Shown in pieces: positions 52,221-61,198 of a stretch of 64,000 nucleotides of DNA. Source of the DNA: Streptomyces sp. NBC_01591 (GTDB lineage Bacteria; Actinomycetota; Actinomycetes; Streptomycetales; Streptomycetaceae); assembly GCF_035918155.1 (NCBI RefSeq), contig NZ_CP109327.1:372001-436000 (forward strand), given 5' to 3'. A model generated the notes under the pieces. The model did no database searches, was not told the DNA's origin, and saw only the letters and a program-made list of their open reading frames with translations. Both the position numbers and the translations under genes were made by a program. Numbering within the stretch: the first letter of the stretch is position 1; each line of letters opens with the position of its first letter.

Positions 52221-53828
52221 ATGCATTTTCCGAAGACGACTCCCGTACTCATCGTGGGTGGTGGGCCAGTGGGTCTTACTCTGTCGAACCTGTTGTCCCG
52301 GTACGGCGTGGACCATCTGCTGGTCGAAGCCCGTCCGGGCACCTCCCGCCATCCCAAGGCCCGCGGGGTCTCGGCCCGCTCGATGGAGATCTTCCGGCGC
52401 TGCGGGCTCGAAGACGCGGTCCGCGGCGCCGGCCTTCCGGCCTCCCAGGTCTTTTTCTACCGGGGCAGGGATCTGGTCGACCCGGACTTCGTGCGCAGCG
52501 GCGTTGCTCACGACGCGCCGGGGGGTGATGGGAACACCCCGTCGCCAGGGCTGATCTGTTCTCAGGACGCGCTGGAACCGGTCCTGTTGCGGCGGGCCCG
52601 CGAGCCGGCGGCTGACCGGGTCCGATTCAGCGCGCGCTTGCTGTCCTTCACCGAAGACGGGGAAGGCGTGCGCGCCGTGCTGGAGGACCGCGCCGACGGC
52701 GAGCAGCACACTGTGCGTGCCGAGTGGCTCGTCGGCTGCGACGGTGCCGCCGGTACGGTCCGTGCTGGTGCGGGCGTCGGGATGGACGGCCCGACGGGCC
52801 TGGGTCATTTCCTCAGCGTCCGTTTCGAAGCGCCGCTCGGCGAGGTGGTGGCCGACCGGGCGAGCGCCTCGTACTTCCTCACTCCCCCCGGGCAGGGCGG
52901 CTTCATGGCCGTGGACAACAACCGTCACTGGATCTACCAATACCCCTTCGACCCCGATCACCGGCGCGGGGACGAGGACCTCACCGACCAGGAGCACCTC
53001 AAGAACCTCGTCCGGGCCGCGGCCGGCATCCCGGACCTGGAGGTGTCCGTCCGCGACACCATGGTCTGGCGTATGGACGCCCAACTGGCCTCCACCTACC
53101 GCAGCGGGCGCATCCTGCTGGCCGGAGATGCGGCACATGTCATCCCGCCGACCGGAGGGCACGGCATGAACACGGGGATCGGCGACGTGGACAACCTTGC
53201 CTGGAAGCTCGCCGCCGTCACCACCGGCCGCGCCACCGCGGCACTGCTGGACAGCTACGAGGCCGAACGCCACCCGGTGGCCCGGCAGGTCATCGACCTG
53301 TCCACCGAAAACGCCCGTGCCCGTGCCGGCTACCGCATCGACGACGAACTCCTGCTCACCGCCGCCTACTGCTCCACCGCCGTCATCCCCAACCCCGAAA
53401 CACCCACCCGGCCACCGCTGGACGCATCCAGCTACCACCCGAGTGGCGACCCGGGACACCGTGCCCCGCACACAAGGCTCAACGGACCGTCCGGGATCTC
53501 CTCCACCCTGGACCTCATCGGACCCGACTTCACCCTGATCACAGCGGCGGTCACCCCGGCCTGGCAGCAGCAGGCGGATACCGCCACAGCAGCCGACATC
53601 CCCGTCACCGTCCGCCGGCTCAACAGCGGCCGGCTGCGCGAGGAACATCCCGGTTCCTTCAACCGGTTGTGCGCCATGGCCGCAACCGGAGCCGTTCTGG
53701 TCCGCCCTGACGGCCACATCGCCTGGCGCGCCTCGTCCCCGTCCGCCTGCCCGGAACTCCTGCAGGCTCTTCAGCGCATCCTCACCGGCGCACGGGTTCC
53801 GTCGTCCGCCACGGGGATCAGCCACTGA
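52221..53828 (+). CDS. FAD-dependent aromatic monooxygenase (PHBH/UbiH class)
   Basis: 535-residue class A flavoprotein hydroxylase. FAD loop 'VLIVGGGPVGLTLSNLLSR', the conserved 'GCDGAAGTVR' (DG motif), and the GD motif 'GRILLAGDAAHVIPPTGGH' with 'GMNTGIGDVDNLAWKLA'. A thioredoxin-like C-terminal region follows, as in polyketide and rifamycin-modifying hydroxylases. Uses NADPH and O2 to hydroxylate aromatic substrates; detoxification of an aromatic antibiotic is plausible given the neighbouring regulator. GGAGAG precedes the ATG. Divergent from the CGNR regulator. Confidence 0.88.
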   Translation: MHFPKTTPVLIVGGGPVGLTLSNLLSRYGVDHLLVEARPGTSRHPKARGVSARSMEIFRRCGLEDAVRGAGLPASQVFFYRGRDLVDPDFVRSGVAHDAPGGDGNTPSPGLICSQDALEPVLLRRAREPAADRVRFSARLLSFTEDGEGVRAVLEDRADGEQHTVRAEWLVGCDGAAGTVRAGAGVGMDGPTGLGHFLSVRFEAPLGEVVADRASASYFLTPPGQGGFMAVDNNRHWIYQYPFDPDHRRGDEDLTDQEHLKNLVRAAAGIPDLEVSVRDTMVWRMDAQLASTYRSGRILLAGDAAHVIPPTGGHGMNTGIGDVDNLAWKLAAVTTGRATAALLDSYEAERHPVARQVIDLSTENARARAGYRIDDELLLTAAYCSTAVIPNPETPTRPPLDASSYHPSGDPGHRAPHTRLNGPSGISSTLDLIGPDFTLITAAVTPAWQQQADTATAADIPVTVRRLNSGRLREEHPGSFNRLCAMAATGAVLVRPDGHIAWRASSPSACPELLQALQRILTGARVPSSATGISH

Positions 53829-53845
53829 GTGTGCCGATGAAGGCG

Positions 53846-54030
53846 CGGACGTCGGTGCCGAACAAATGCGGTCGCGCGACGGGCAGCCAACCGCGGTCGG
53901 CAACGCGACCGCGCACTGCGCACGGATCGCCAAGGGCCTGCACATCCTGCGCCTGGCCGAGAAGCCCCGCCCCCGCTACCGCCACCGGATCAAGGCACCG
54001 CCCACCTCCAGGACGTACCCCGCGGGGTAG
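53846..54030 (+). pseudogene. Tn3-family transposase scar
   Basis: About 55 codons: 'RDGQPTAVGNATAHCARIAK' with 'GLHILRLAEKPRPRYRHRIK', matching the region of Tn3 TnpA that precedes the part found at 24.1 kb ('..GRIAKTLHLL..'). Cut on both sides. Confidence 0.5.
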
Positions 54031-54252
54031 GTCCTGCGCGGCTACGACGTCGAGCAGGAACCCGTCCGTGAACCCAGCGGAACGGGTACTCAGATGTTAG
54101 TAACAACTCCTCGTGGTGGCGCCCGAATTCCCGAGACCGCTGTGACATTCCCCCAGGCTTCGCGCCTTCCACAACTGGCTGTCGCCCGTGCATAGTCCAG
54201 GGGCGCACTGCCCCACACATGATGGTGATCGATCGAGAGGGACCCAGCAGTC

Positions 54253-55146
54253 ATGACACCGGAAACGATCCCCACTGCTGTCGCAGGCACTTGGCTCCTC
54301 GGCGACATGAGAGTCAACCGGATCGGCTTCGGTGCCATGCGACTGACCGGCAGCGCAGCCTTCCACCTCGGCACATCCGGCGCCCGAGGCCAGGCGCTGG
54401 ATGTGTTGCGCCGAGCCGTCGAGCTCGGCGTCAACCACATCGACACTGCGGCGTTCTACTTCTCGCGCCTCCGCTCCGCCAATGAACTGATCAACTCGGC
54501 CTTGTCGCCGTACCAGGACGACCTCGTCATTGCCACCAAGGTCGGCCCCGCCCGGGACGCCTCGGGCGAGTGGACAACGCCGGCCCGGCCCGACCAACTG
54601 CGCGGCCAAGTCGAGGAGAACCTGCGCCAGCTCGGTCGCGACCACCTCGATCTGGTCAACCTACGCGTCATGGGTCAGGAATCCATCGCAGAGCACTTCG
54701 GGGCCCTTGCCGAGTTGCGCGACACCGGCCTTGTACGGCACCTCGGGATCTCCGGTATCCGGCCGCATCACCTTGTTGAGGCCCAGGCGATCGCGCCAGT
54801 GGTCTGTGTTCAGAACCGCTATGGAATCGATGCACGTGACAGTGAGGGGCTGATGCGGCACTGCGCTGCACAAGGCATCGCGTTCGTACCGTTCTTCTCC
54901 ATCGCCGGCGACGGGCGCGAGACGGGAGCACCGGCTGTCGAAAGCCCTGCGGTACTCGCTGTCGCCCGCGCGCACGGCACGTCATCTGCCCAGGTCCGGC
55001 TCGCCTGGACGCTACAGCAGGGGGACCACGTGCTGCCCATTCCCGGCACCGGCAACCCGGACCATCTGATCGAGAATCTGGCGGCAGGTGCACTGCGGCT
55101 GACCGATGAGGAGATGGCGCTCCTCTCCGGAGAACACTCGGCGTGA
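54253..55146 (+). CDS. Aldo/keto reductase
   Basis: 297-residue TIM-barrel NADPH oxidoreductase. 'GFGAMRLTG' at the start; catalytic Asp and Tyr in 'HIDTAAFYFS', Lys in 'LVIATKVGPARD'; the His position reads 'LVNLRVMGQ', so the usual HxD His is replaced, seen in some AKR branches. NADP site 'LPIPGTGNPDHLIENL' at the C-terminus. It reduces aldehydes or ketones; substrate unknown. Confidence 0.88.
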   Translation: MTPETIPTAVAGTWLLGDMRVNRIGFGAMRLTGSAAFHLGTSGARGQALDVLRRAVELGVNHIDTAAFYFSRLRSANELINSALSPYQDDLVIATKVGPARDASGEWTTPARPDQLRGQVEENLRQLGRDHLDLVNLRVMGQESIAEHFGALAELRDTGLVRHLGISGIRPHHLVEAQAIAPVVCVQNRYGIDARDSEGLMRHCAAQGIAFVPFFSIAGDGRETGAPAVESPAVLAVARAHGTSSAQVRLAWTLQQGDHVLPIPGTGNPDHLIENLAAGALRLTDEEMALLSGEHSA

Positions 55147-55392
55147 ACTGCTCCTGCTCCTGCTCCGGTCAGGGGAGCTCGGCGCCTCCTGTCGCCTGGT
55201 GTGGGCACCGCACCCGCATGTCCGCTGGCCGCGACCTGACCGCCCGCTTCGCGCAGCCCTGATTCACGCAGCGCCCGAACTGCTCCCCAGCCAGAACAGG
55301 AGCCGGACGGCACACAGCGGGATCCTGCGCTTGCAACGCGTGATCCGGTCACATGGCCCGAGGCCGTAACAGCACTCGCCTGGGTCCAGAGC

Positions 55393-55878
55393 TCACGATC
55401 CAGAACGCAAGCCCAGAGCACTGTGCTCCACCACACCCGAGGGAAGATCGCTCTTTCCCGAAGCCCGAGCAGTCAGCTCCACGAGTCCGGCCCGGAGGTC
55501 GGCGGCCGGCTCACCAAGGACGATCGCGCTGATGATCAGCTCCATCATCAGGCGGTCGTACTCGTCGCCCATGCTCCGATAGCGCTCCCCATCGGCCTCC
55601 ACCACGGCAGAGGCGATCTTCCTCCCACCACCGGTCACCTGGGCAAAGGACGCCTCATAGACGCCGTGACCGGTCCAACTCCGGTGCATGAGAACGACAT
55701 CGGCTTCGACGAAGATGTTCCACTTCTCGTCCATGCCCCGGGCTCGATATCCGCGCCGGATCCGGTCCCAGTCCTCGTCGGTCCAAACACGATCAGGCAA
55801 CTGAGGCACCGGCCTGGGCGCGTTGATCGGATGGAGGCGCCGGAATGACTCCCGGCTGAGCGCAACATCGTCAGTCAT
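55393..55878 (-). CDS. Conserved hypothetical protein
   Basis: 161 residues. 'LPDRVWTDEDWDRIRRGYRA' with 'EKWNIFVEADVVLMHRSWTG' and 'GVYEASFAQVTGGGRKIASA' are well preserved in a Streptomyces family of unknown function. The C-terminus is helical ('EYDRLMMELIISAIVLG'). Soluble, no motif. Confidence 0.65.
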   Translation of the reverse strand: MTDDVALSRESFRRLHPINAPRPVPQLPDRVWTDEDWDRIRRGYRARGMDEKWNIFVEADVVLMHRSWTGHGVYEASFAQVTGGGRKIASAVVEADGERYRSMGDEYDRLMMELIISAIVLGEPAADLRAGLVELTARASGKSDLPSGVVEHSALGLRSGS

Positions 55879-55992
55879 GAGGTGATCCTACGGATACTCT
55901 CGACGACGGCCGAATGCTGACCAGTTCGTATGCGTACGGAGGCTCGGCGCCCGCGCGCGAGCAGGTGATTGCCGCCGCCCGGGCGGCGAATG

Positions 55993-56410
55993 TCAGCAGC
56001 GGGTGCCAGCCATCGCTTGGGGGTGCCAGCCATCGCTCCCCAGCGCGGCCAGCGCACCCGGCACAAGCAGATCCCGCTCGGCAAGCGCGTGCAGCAGGGC
56101 CGCGTTCACCGTGTCGCCGGCGCCGATCGTGTCCACGACCTCGACGGTCTCGCCCGGGACCGTGAGGGACCGCCGTCCCGTGTGAAGACCGTGAGCCCGC
56201 CGCCGCCCCTGGTGATCACCACGGCCGTGGGCCCGGCGGTGAGCCAGCCCTGTACGGCTCCGCCCAACCAGTCGGCGTCCTCCTCGCTCAGCTTCAGCAG
56301 GGAGACATAAGGCAGCCAGTTGTCGAAGCGCTTCCGGTACGTGTCCGCGTCGGGGATCAGCCCAGGTCGGATATTGGGGTCGAGAGCGATGAACGTCCCC
56401 GTGGGAGACA
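55993..56410 (-). pseudogene. PfkB-family sugar kinase, C-terminal half with frameshift
   Basis: 'FIALDPNIRPGLIPDADTYR' and 'LLKLSEEDADWLGG' and 'TAVVITRGGGGLTVFTRDG' in one frame, then 'VEVVDTIGAGDTVNAALLHA' in the next (PfkB signature 2, catalytic Asp in GAGD). Typical fructokinase. The N-terminal half is lost at ~56,410-56,490, where a LacI fragment begins on the other strand. A tandem 15-bp 'GTGCCAGCCATCGCT' pair lies just after the stop (56,010-56,035). Confidence 0.7.
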
Positions 56411-56439
56411 CGGTGGCGCAGGAGTGGATCGTCCGGACC

Positions 56440-56800
56440 GGTGGGGAGATCTCCGCCGGATACGAGGGGGCAATACGGTTGCTCCCCAACGCCGCGCCCG
56501 AGCAGCGTCCCACGGGGATCGTCTGTTATATCGACCGGGTCGCGGCGGGGGTTCTGCACGCCGCCGCCCGGCTCGGCATCGTCGTACCCGATGATCTGTC
56601 GGTCGTCGGGTACGACGACCAGGAGCACATGGCCGCGTACCTCACCCCGCCCCTGAGCACGGTCGCACTACCCCACCGGTTGATGGGAGAATCGGCCGCC
56701 CGGCTGCTTCTCGATGCCATCGACGCCGGGACACCCCGGGCATCGAGGTCCACCGGGCGCGGTGTCCGGTGGTCAGCCGTGCGTCGGTGGGATCAGCGCT
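56440..56800 (+). pseudogene. LacI-family repressor, C-terminal part
   Basis: 'GIVCYIDRVAAGVLHAAARL' with 'GIVVPDDLSVVGYDDQEHMA' and 'LTPPLSTVALPHRLMGESAA' is the sugar-binding domain of a LacI regulator; a one-base shift near 56,725 precedes 'HRARCPVVSRASVG'. The DNA-binding half is gone. Regulator and kinase once formed a sugar-uptake locus. Confidence 0.72.
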
Positions 56801-56863
56801 CAGCCGGTAAGCCGGGCCCAGCGCCTTCCACGGTGAGCTCGCCGCTCCTGCCAGAATCGCCAC

Positions 56864-57667
56864 ATGGCTGAACGCAACAAGGGTCACGGCTACCTGCTGG
56901 ACAACCAGCAATCGGAGGCGGGCATCCGCTTCGGCGCCCTCAGCGAGTTGTTCGATCCGGTGACGTTCCGTCACGTCGATCAGCTCGGTATCGCCGCCGG
57001 GATGCGATGCTGGGAGGTCGGTGCCGGCGCTCCGTCCGTACCCCTCGGGCTGGCCGAGCGGGTCGGCCCGACGGGAGCGGTGGTCGCCACCGACATCGAC
57101 GTGTCGTGGACCCGGAACATCGACGGTGGCGTGATCGAGGTGCTGCGGCACGATGTGGCAGCCGACCCGCCGCCGCCCGGGGGCTTCGACCTCGTCCATG
57201 CCCGGCTGGTCCTGGTACACGTCACTGATCGCGCCGAGGCGCTGCGCCGGATGGTCCAGGCGCTTCGGCCCGGCGGCCGGCTGCTCCTGGAGGATGCCGA
57301 CCCGGGGTTGCAGCCGCTGTTGTGTCCGGACGAGTCCGGTCCCGAACAGCGGCTTGCGAACCGACTGCGATCCGGTTTCCGCGCCTTGATGGCGGCACGT
57401 GGCGCTGACCTCGCGTACGGGCGAACGCTCCCCCGGCTGCTGCGTGAGGCCGGTCTTGAGGACGTCCAGGCCGATGCGTACTTCCCGATCACCTCGCCGG
57501 CTTGTGCCGTCCTCGAGGCCGCGACCGTACGGCAGATCCGCCACAGCCTGGTGGCGGAAGGGCTCGCCACCGACGAGGAGATCGACCGCCACCTGGCGAA
57601 CGTCGCCACCGGACGCCTCGACCTTGCCACCGCTCCCATGATCTCCGCGTGGGGGCGCCGCCCGTAA
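56864..57667 (+). CDS. Class I SAM-dependent methyltransferase
   Basis: 267 residues. Motif I 'CWEVGAGAPSVPLGLAERVG' (SAM loop), then 'VVATDIDVSW', motif II 'FDLVHARLVLVHVTDR' and 'ALRPGGRLLLEDADPG'. The conserved N-terminus 'NKGHGYLLDNQQSEAGIRFG' is typical of a Streptomyces small-molecule methyltransferase group. Intact, single gene. Confidence 0.86.
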   Translation: MAERNKGHGYLLDNQQSEAGIRFGALSELFDPVTFRHVDQLGIAAGMRCWEVGAGAPSVPLGLAERVGPTGAVVATDIDVSWTRNIDGGVIEVLRHDVAADPPPPGGFDLVHARLVLVHVTDRAEALRRMVQALRPGGRLLLEDADPGLQPLLCPDESGPEQRLANRLRSGFRALMAARGADLAYGRTLPRLLREAGLEDVQADAYFPITSPACAVLEAATVRQIRHSLVAEGLATDEEIDRHLANVATGRLDLATAPMISAWGRRP

Positions 57668-57747
57668 TCCTGCCCGATCGCCTCGCCGCCTATCGGCAGT
57701 GATCACAGTGAGTGCCGGAGCCTTCTTGTTCCTTGAGTAGTTGAGCA

Positions 57748-57799
57748 ACTGATTCACTGAGTCACTGAGTCACTGAGTCACTGAGTCACTGAGTCACTG
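57748..57799. repeat. 8-bp tandem repeat (ACTGAGTC)n
   Basis: One ACTGATTC followed by five exact ACTGAGTC copies and a partial copy. Located between the methyltransferase stop and the 3' end of the MerR-type gene. Length changes here would be neutral for the flanking proteins. Confidence 0.9.
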
Positions 57800-57858
57800 C
57801 CAAACAGGCGTGTCTGCCCCAGGAGTTCCTGTTTCCGCTTCGGCCGACGGCCGAGGTC

Positions 57859-58608
57859 TCATCCGTGCTTGCGGAGGTACGCCGCCAGCTCGGCGGCCCC
57901 GTTCAGCATCCCGCGGCCGCGGGCGGACAGCCGGGCGTGCCAGTCGCACAGTGCGGCCTCCAGTGGCTCCAGCCCGCCGGCCGCCCGCACCTGAGTGATC
58001 AGCGGCGCGATCTGTTCCAGCAGGTAGCCGCCCCGCCTGAGTTGGTGGGCCAGCCGGGCGTCCCGTACGTCGGCCTCGTCGTAGACGCGGTAACCGGTCA
58101 GCGGGTCGCGGCGCGGGTTCACCAGCCCGGCGCGCTCCCATTTGCGCAGCGTCGCGGGCCGGATTCCGAGCTTCCCCGACAGGGGCCCGATGAACGTGTC
58201 TCCGGGCCCGGACACCGTGGTCGGCTCGGCCCCCACGCCGGCCTCGGGTGCCGGAGTGGGCTCCAGGTCGCGGAGGGCGCTCTCCACGGCCTGGAGTGTT
58301 CGCCGGTCGTCGAGCAACTGGGCGTGGCTCTCGTCGATCAGGCGGAACGCCACGTCGACCGTACCCTCGTTCACCGCCCGCATAATCGACGTCGCCGTCC
58401 GGTGGCCGTGCCCGGGCACCAGGGCGAGGAACGCGCGCAGGGCCTGCGCGTGCAGCGAGGTATAGGTGCGGTAGCCGTGAGGTGTGCGATCGGCGGCCGG
58501 AAGGATGCCGGCCTCCTCGTAGTTCCTGATCGCCTGTGTGGACAGACCGTGCCCGCGCGCCAGATCAACCGGCCTGAGTCGCTCACCGTTTTGAAGGTTT
58601 CGTCCCAT
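57859..58608 (-). CDS. MerR-type regulator with two DNA-binding domains (TioE family)
   Basis: 249 residues from ATG at 58,608. First HTH: 'RPVDLARGHGLSTQAIRNYE' and 'AGILPAADRTPHGYRTY'; second HTH: 'GIRPATLRKWERAGLVNPRR' and 'GYRVYDEADVRDARLAHQLR'. Tandem MerR domains in one chain define the TioE-like group. It is divergent from an erythromycin-esterase homologue with only 58 bases between the starts, so direct control is very likely. Confidence 0.88.
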   Translation of the reverse strand: MGRNLQNGERLRPVDLARGHGLSTQAIRNYEEAGILPAADRTPHGYRTYTSLHAQALRAFLALVPGHGHRTATSIMRAVNEGTVDVAFRLIDESHAQLLDDRRTLQAVESALRDLEPTPAPEAGVGAEPTTVSGPGDTFIGPLSGKLGIRPATLRKWERAGLVNPRRDPLTGYRVYDEADVRDARLAHQLRRGGYLLEQIAPLITQVRAAGGLEPLEAALCDWHARLSARGRGMLNGAAELAAYLRKHG

Positions 58609-58646
58609 GGGACCGACGATAGCGCGGGAAAGTTTCAACCGAAGGT

Positions 58647-58662
58647 TCAACGATACCGTTGA
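58647..58662. promoter_or_regulatory. Palindrome upstream of the esterase gene
   Basis: TCAACG-ATAC-CGTTGA, 4 bases before the esterase ATG and overlapping a possible -10 GATACC. A related TTCAACC lies 10-15 bases upstream. Likely site for the TioE-type regulator. Confidence 0.58.
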
Positions 58663-58666
58663 ATGC

Positions 58667-59869
58667 ATGGCTACTGACATCAAGGAAACAGCCCATGCCG
58701 TCGATGCTGCCGCCGTCCTGAGGCTGCTCCCGACCCGGCCTCGGCTGCTCGCCCTGGGCGAACCCACCCACGGCGAGGACACTCTGCTCGACCTGCGCAA
58801 CGAGCTCTTCCGGCAGCTGGTCGAACAGGAGGGCTACCGGACGATCGCGCTCGAGAGCGACTGCATGATGGGCCTGGTCGTGGACGACTACGTCACCTCG
58901 GGCACGGGCACTCTCGACGAGGTCATGGAGCATGGAATCAGCCACGGCTGGGGCACCTCCGCGGCCAACCGCGAACTCGTGCGCTGGATGCACGACTACA
59001 ACGACGGCCGGCCCGCCTCCGAGCGGCTCCGCTTCGCCGGTTTCGACGGCCCGCTGGAGATCACCGGCGCCGCGAGCCCCCGGCAGGCCCTCACCGCACT
59101 TCACGGCTACCTCGCGGGCCGGGTGGACGCGGACCTGCTCCCCTGCACCGCGGAAACACTCGACCGCCTGATCGGCACCGACGACCGGTGGACCGATCCC
59201 GCCGCGATGATGGACCCGTCCCAGTCCGTGGGGCAGTCGGCCGAGGCCGGTCAGCTGCGGCTGCTCGCCGATGATCTGGTGGCGCTTCTCGATGCGCAGA
59301 CGCCGCACCTGATCACGGCGACCTCTCGGGACGGCTGGGACCGGGCGCGCCTGTACGGGCGCACCGCGACCGGCCTGCTGCGCTACCACCACTGGATGGC
59401 CGACACCTCACCGGCCCGCATGACCTGGCTCGTGGGCGTGCGGGATCAGATGATGGCCCACAACCTCCTCGCCGTCGCCGCTCGGGGCCCGGCACTCGTC
59501 CACGCCCACAACTCCCATCTCCAGCGGGAGAAGAGCACGATGCGGATGGGCGGGAAGCCGCTGGAGTGGTGGAGCGCCGGTGCGCTGGTGAGCGCCCAGC
59601 TCGGCGAGGGGTACGCCTTCGTGGCCACGGCCCTCGGCACGATCCGGCACCAGGGTGTGGACACGCCGCCGCCGGACAGCGTCGAAGGACTCCTGTACGC
59701 GCTCCCGGAGGACCGCTGCGTCATCGATGCCTCACGGCTGGCCACCGCCCTCGGCGACAGGTTGCCCGCGCCCCGCGTGTCCCCCTGGTTCGGCTATTCC
59801 GCGCTCGCCCCGGCCCACCTGGCGGGCAGCGACGGCATCGTCTTCATCAAGGACATCCCGCAGAGCTAG
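58667..59869 (+). CDS. Erythromycin esterase-family protein
   Basis: 400 residues. The family core is visible: 'LLALGEPTHGEDTLLDLRNE' (catalytic His), 'TIALESDCMMGLVVDDYV' (Glu), 'RFAGFDGPLEI', and 'ALVHAHNSHLQREKSTMRMG' (second His). Ere enzymes open the macrolide lactone ring; other members have unknown hydrolase roles. Start ATG chosen at 58,667, because the upstream frame overlaps the regulator start. Its 3' end overlaps the convergent MFS gene by 23 bp. Confidence 0.86.
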   Translation: MATDIKETAHAVDAAAVLRLLPTRPRLLALGEPTHGEDTLLDLRNELFRQLVEQEGYRTIALESDCMMGLVVDDYVTSGTGTLDEVMEHGISHGWGTSAANRELVRWMHDYNDGRPASERLRFAGFDGPLEITGAASPRQALTALHGYLAGRVDADLLPCTAETLDRLIGTDDRWTDPAAMMDPSQSVGQSAEAGQLRLLADDLVALLDAQTPHLITATSRDGWDRARLYGRTATGLLRYHHWMADTSPARMTWLVGVRDQMMAHNLLAVAARGPALVHAHNSHLQREKSTMRMGGKPLEWWSAGALVSAQLGEGYAFVATALGTIRHQGVDTPPPDSVEGLLYALPEDRCVIDASRLATALGDRLPAPRVSPWFGYSALAPAHLAGSDGIVFIKDIPQS

Positions 59870-61151
59870 GACCTGTCCGACCCTGATCCGCCGGACACGC
59901 CCTTGAGGCTGCCTCGGCCGCGGCACGGTCCGTCACCCGCCCCGAGGCTGCCGGCGCGGATCGCTCCGTCAGCAGCCCGGGTCGGGCTGCCGACGGGATG
60001 ACGAAGAAAGCCAGTGCAGCGAGGACCGCCACACTCGCTGCAAGTGCCAAAGCGCTTGGAAGGGACCAGGTCGCGACCGGTCCGGCAGCCGAAGCTCCTA
60101 ACGCGAATCCGGTGATCTTCAAGCTGGCACCGGTGGTGAAGATCTGGCCCCGCAGGTGTTCTGGAGCCTCCCGATGACGGACTGCGAACAATGCGGCCAG
60201 TTGGGGCCCTTCACCGATCCCGACCATCACCACGGCCACGATCAGCAAAGCTGGTTGCCCCGGCGCGGCCAAGGCCAACGCGGCAGCCTGGACGAGGGCA
60301 CTGACCCAGATGACCGTGTCGGGGGCGACCAAGCGCGGAAACCTCGCGAGTACGGCGTTGGCCATCAGGGCAGAAGTCGCCGCACAGGAGAGCAGCATCG
60401 CGCCTCGGCCGGCTCCGCCCAGGACACGCTCGCCGAGGAGCGCGATGCAGGCCGTCAGCATGCCCTGAGCGGCACAGGAGACGACCGAGGTGAGGGTCGC
60501 TCGGGCCAGCGGCGGTTTCCTGATGATGACCCGTATTCCGGCAGCGAGGTCGCTGGTCACTGACGTCGTCCGAAGGCGCCGCCCCCGACCGGGACGGGCA
60601 GGCAGCATCCACGCGGCGGGCAGCGCCAGGCCGATGAGCCCCGCGGAGACCACCACAGCCGTCGGGGCTCCCAACACCTCCGCCATGCCGCCGGCGAGTG
60701 CCGGACCGGCCAGACTCGCCGCACTGAACGTCATGGAATCGAGCGTGTTCGCCCGGGGCAGGCCGTCACCCGTCACCACCCGAGGCAGTTGGGCCGTCCA
60801 TCCGCCCGACAGGGCCGGCCCCAGCAGCCCCGTGACAACTGCGATCAGAATGGTGACAGCGAACGGCAAGCGGCCGAGCCCCACGAGGATCGTCCCCAGG
60901 CCGGCCGCGTACAGGACGAGGGCCACGGCCAGCAGGCGGCCCGGCCGTCCTGCTCTGTCGAGGATCGCCCCGAGCACCGGCCCTCCCACCGCGGCGGAGA
61001 TCGTGATGCCAGCGAGCAGCGACGACGCTTCCGTGGTCGATCCGGCCAGCGTGAATCCTGCCAGCATCAACGCCGGTCCTGACATCTCGTCCCCGGCACG
61101 AGCTGCCACTGCTCCGGCGAGATAGCAGCGGAGCGAGTAACGCCTTTCCAT
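59847..61151 (-). CDS. MFS transporter
   Basis: 434 residues from ATG at 61,151 (a TTG at 61,178 is possible). About 12 transmembrane helices; 'AILDRAGRPGRLLAVALVLY' is the cytoplasmic loop motif. The C-terminal ~45 residues are hydrophilic and overlap the convergent esterase gene. Divergent from the second CGNR regulator with the shared operator in the gap, so it is probably an exporter induced through that regulator. Confidence 0.84.
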   Translation of the reverse strand: MERRYSLRCYLAGAVAARAGDEMSGPALMLAGFTLAGSTTEASSLLAGITISAAVGGPVLGAILDRAGRPGRLLAVALVLYAAGLGTILVGLGRLPFAVTILIAVVTGLLGPALSGGWTAQLPRVVTGDGLPRANTLDSMTFSAASLAGPALAGGMAEVLGAPTAVVVSAGLIGLALPAAWMLPARPGRGRRLRTTSVTSDLAAGIRVIIRKPPLARATLTSVVSCAAQGMLTACIALLGERVLGGAGRGAMLLSCAATSALMANAVLARFPRLVAPDTVIWVSALVQAAALALAAPGQPALLIVAVVMVGIGEGPQLAALFAVRHREAPEHLRGQIFTTGASLKITGFALGASAAGPVATWSLPSALALAASVAVLAALAFFVIPSAARPGLLTERSAPAASGRVTDRAAAEAASRACPADQGRTGPSSAGCP

Positions 61152-61160
61152 GAGGGAGAC

Positions 61161-61198
61161 GTTACGGAGGTAACTCAAAACTCCGCAATATGCGTTAC
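61161..61198. promoter_or_regulatory. CGNR-type operator (module 2)
   Basis: GTTAC (61,161), GTAAC (61,170) and GTTAC (61,194). The core GTAAC-TCAAAA...CGTTAC matches module 1 at 52,104-52,133 closely. A -10-like CAATAT lies at 61,186-61,191. Confidence 0.68.

Noticed and set aside
52110..53945. 611-codon minus-strand ORF over the FAD monooxygenase
   Set aside because: Antisense shadow; the plus strand has a ribosome site and all flavoprotein motifs.
55147..55180. CTGCTC triplet repeat as a regulatory element
   Set aside because: Only three short units right after the aldo/keto reductase stop; too little to support a function.
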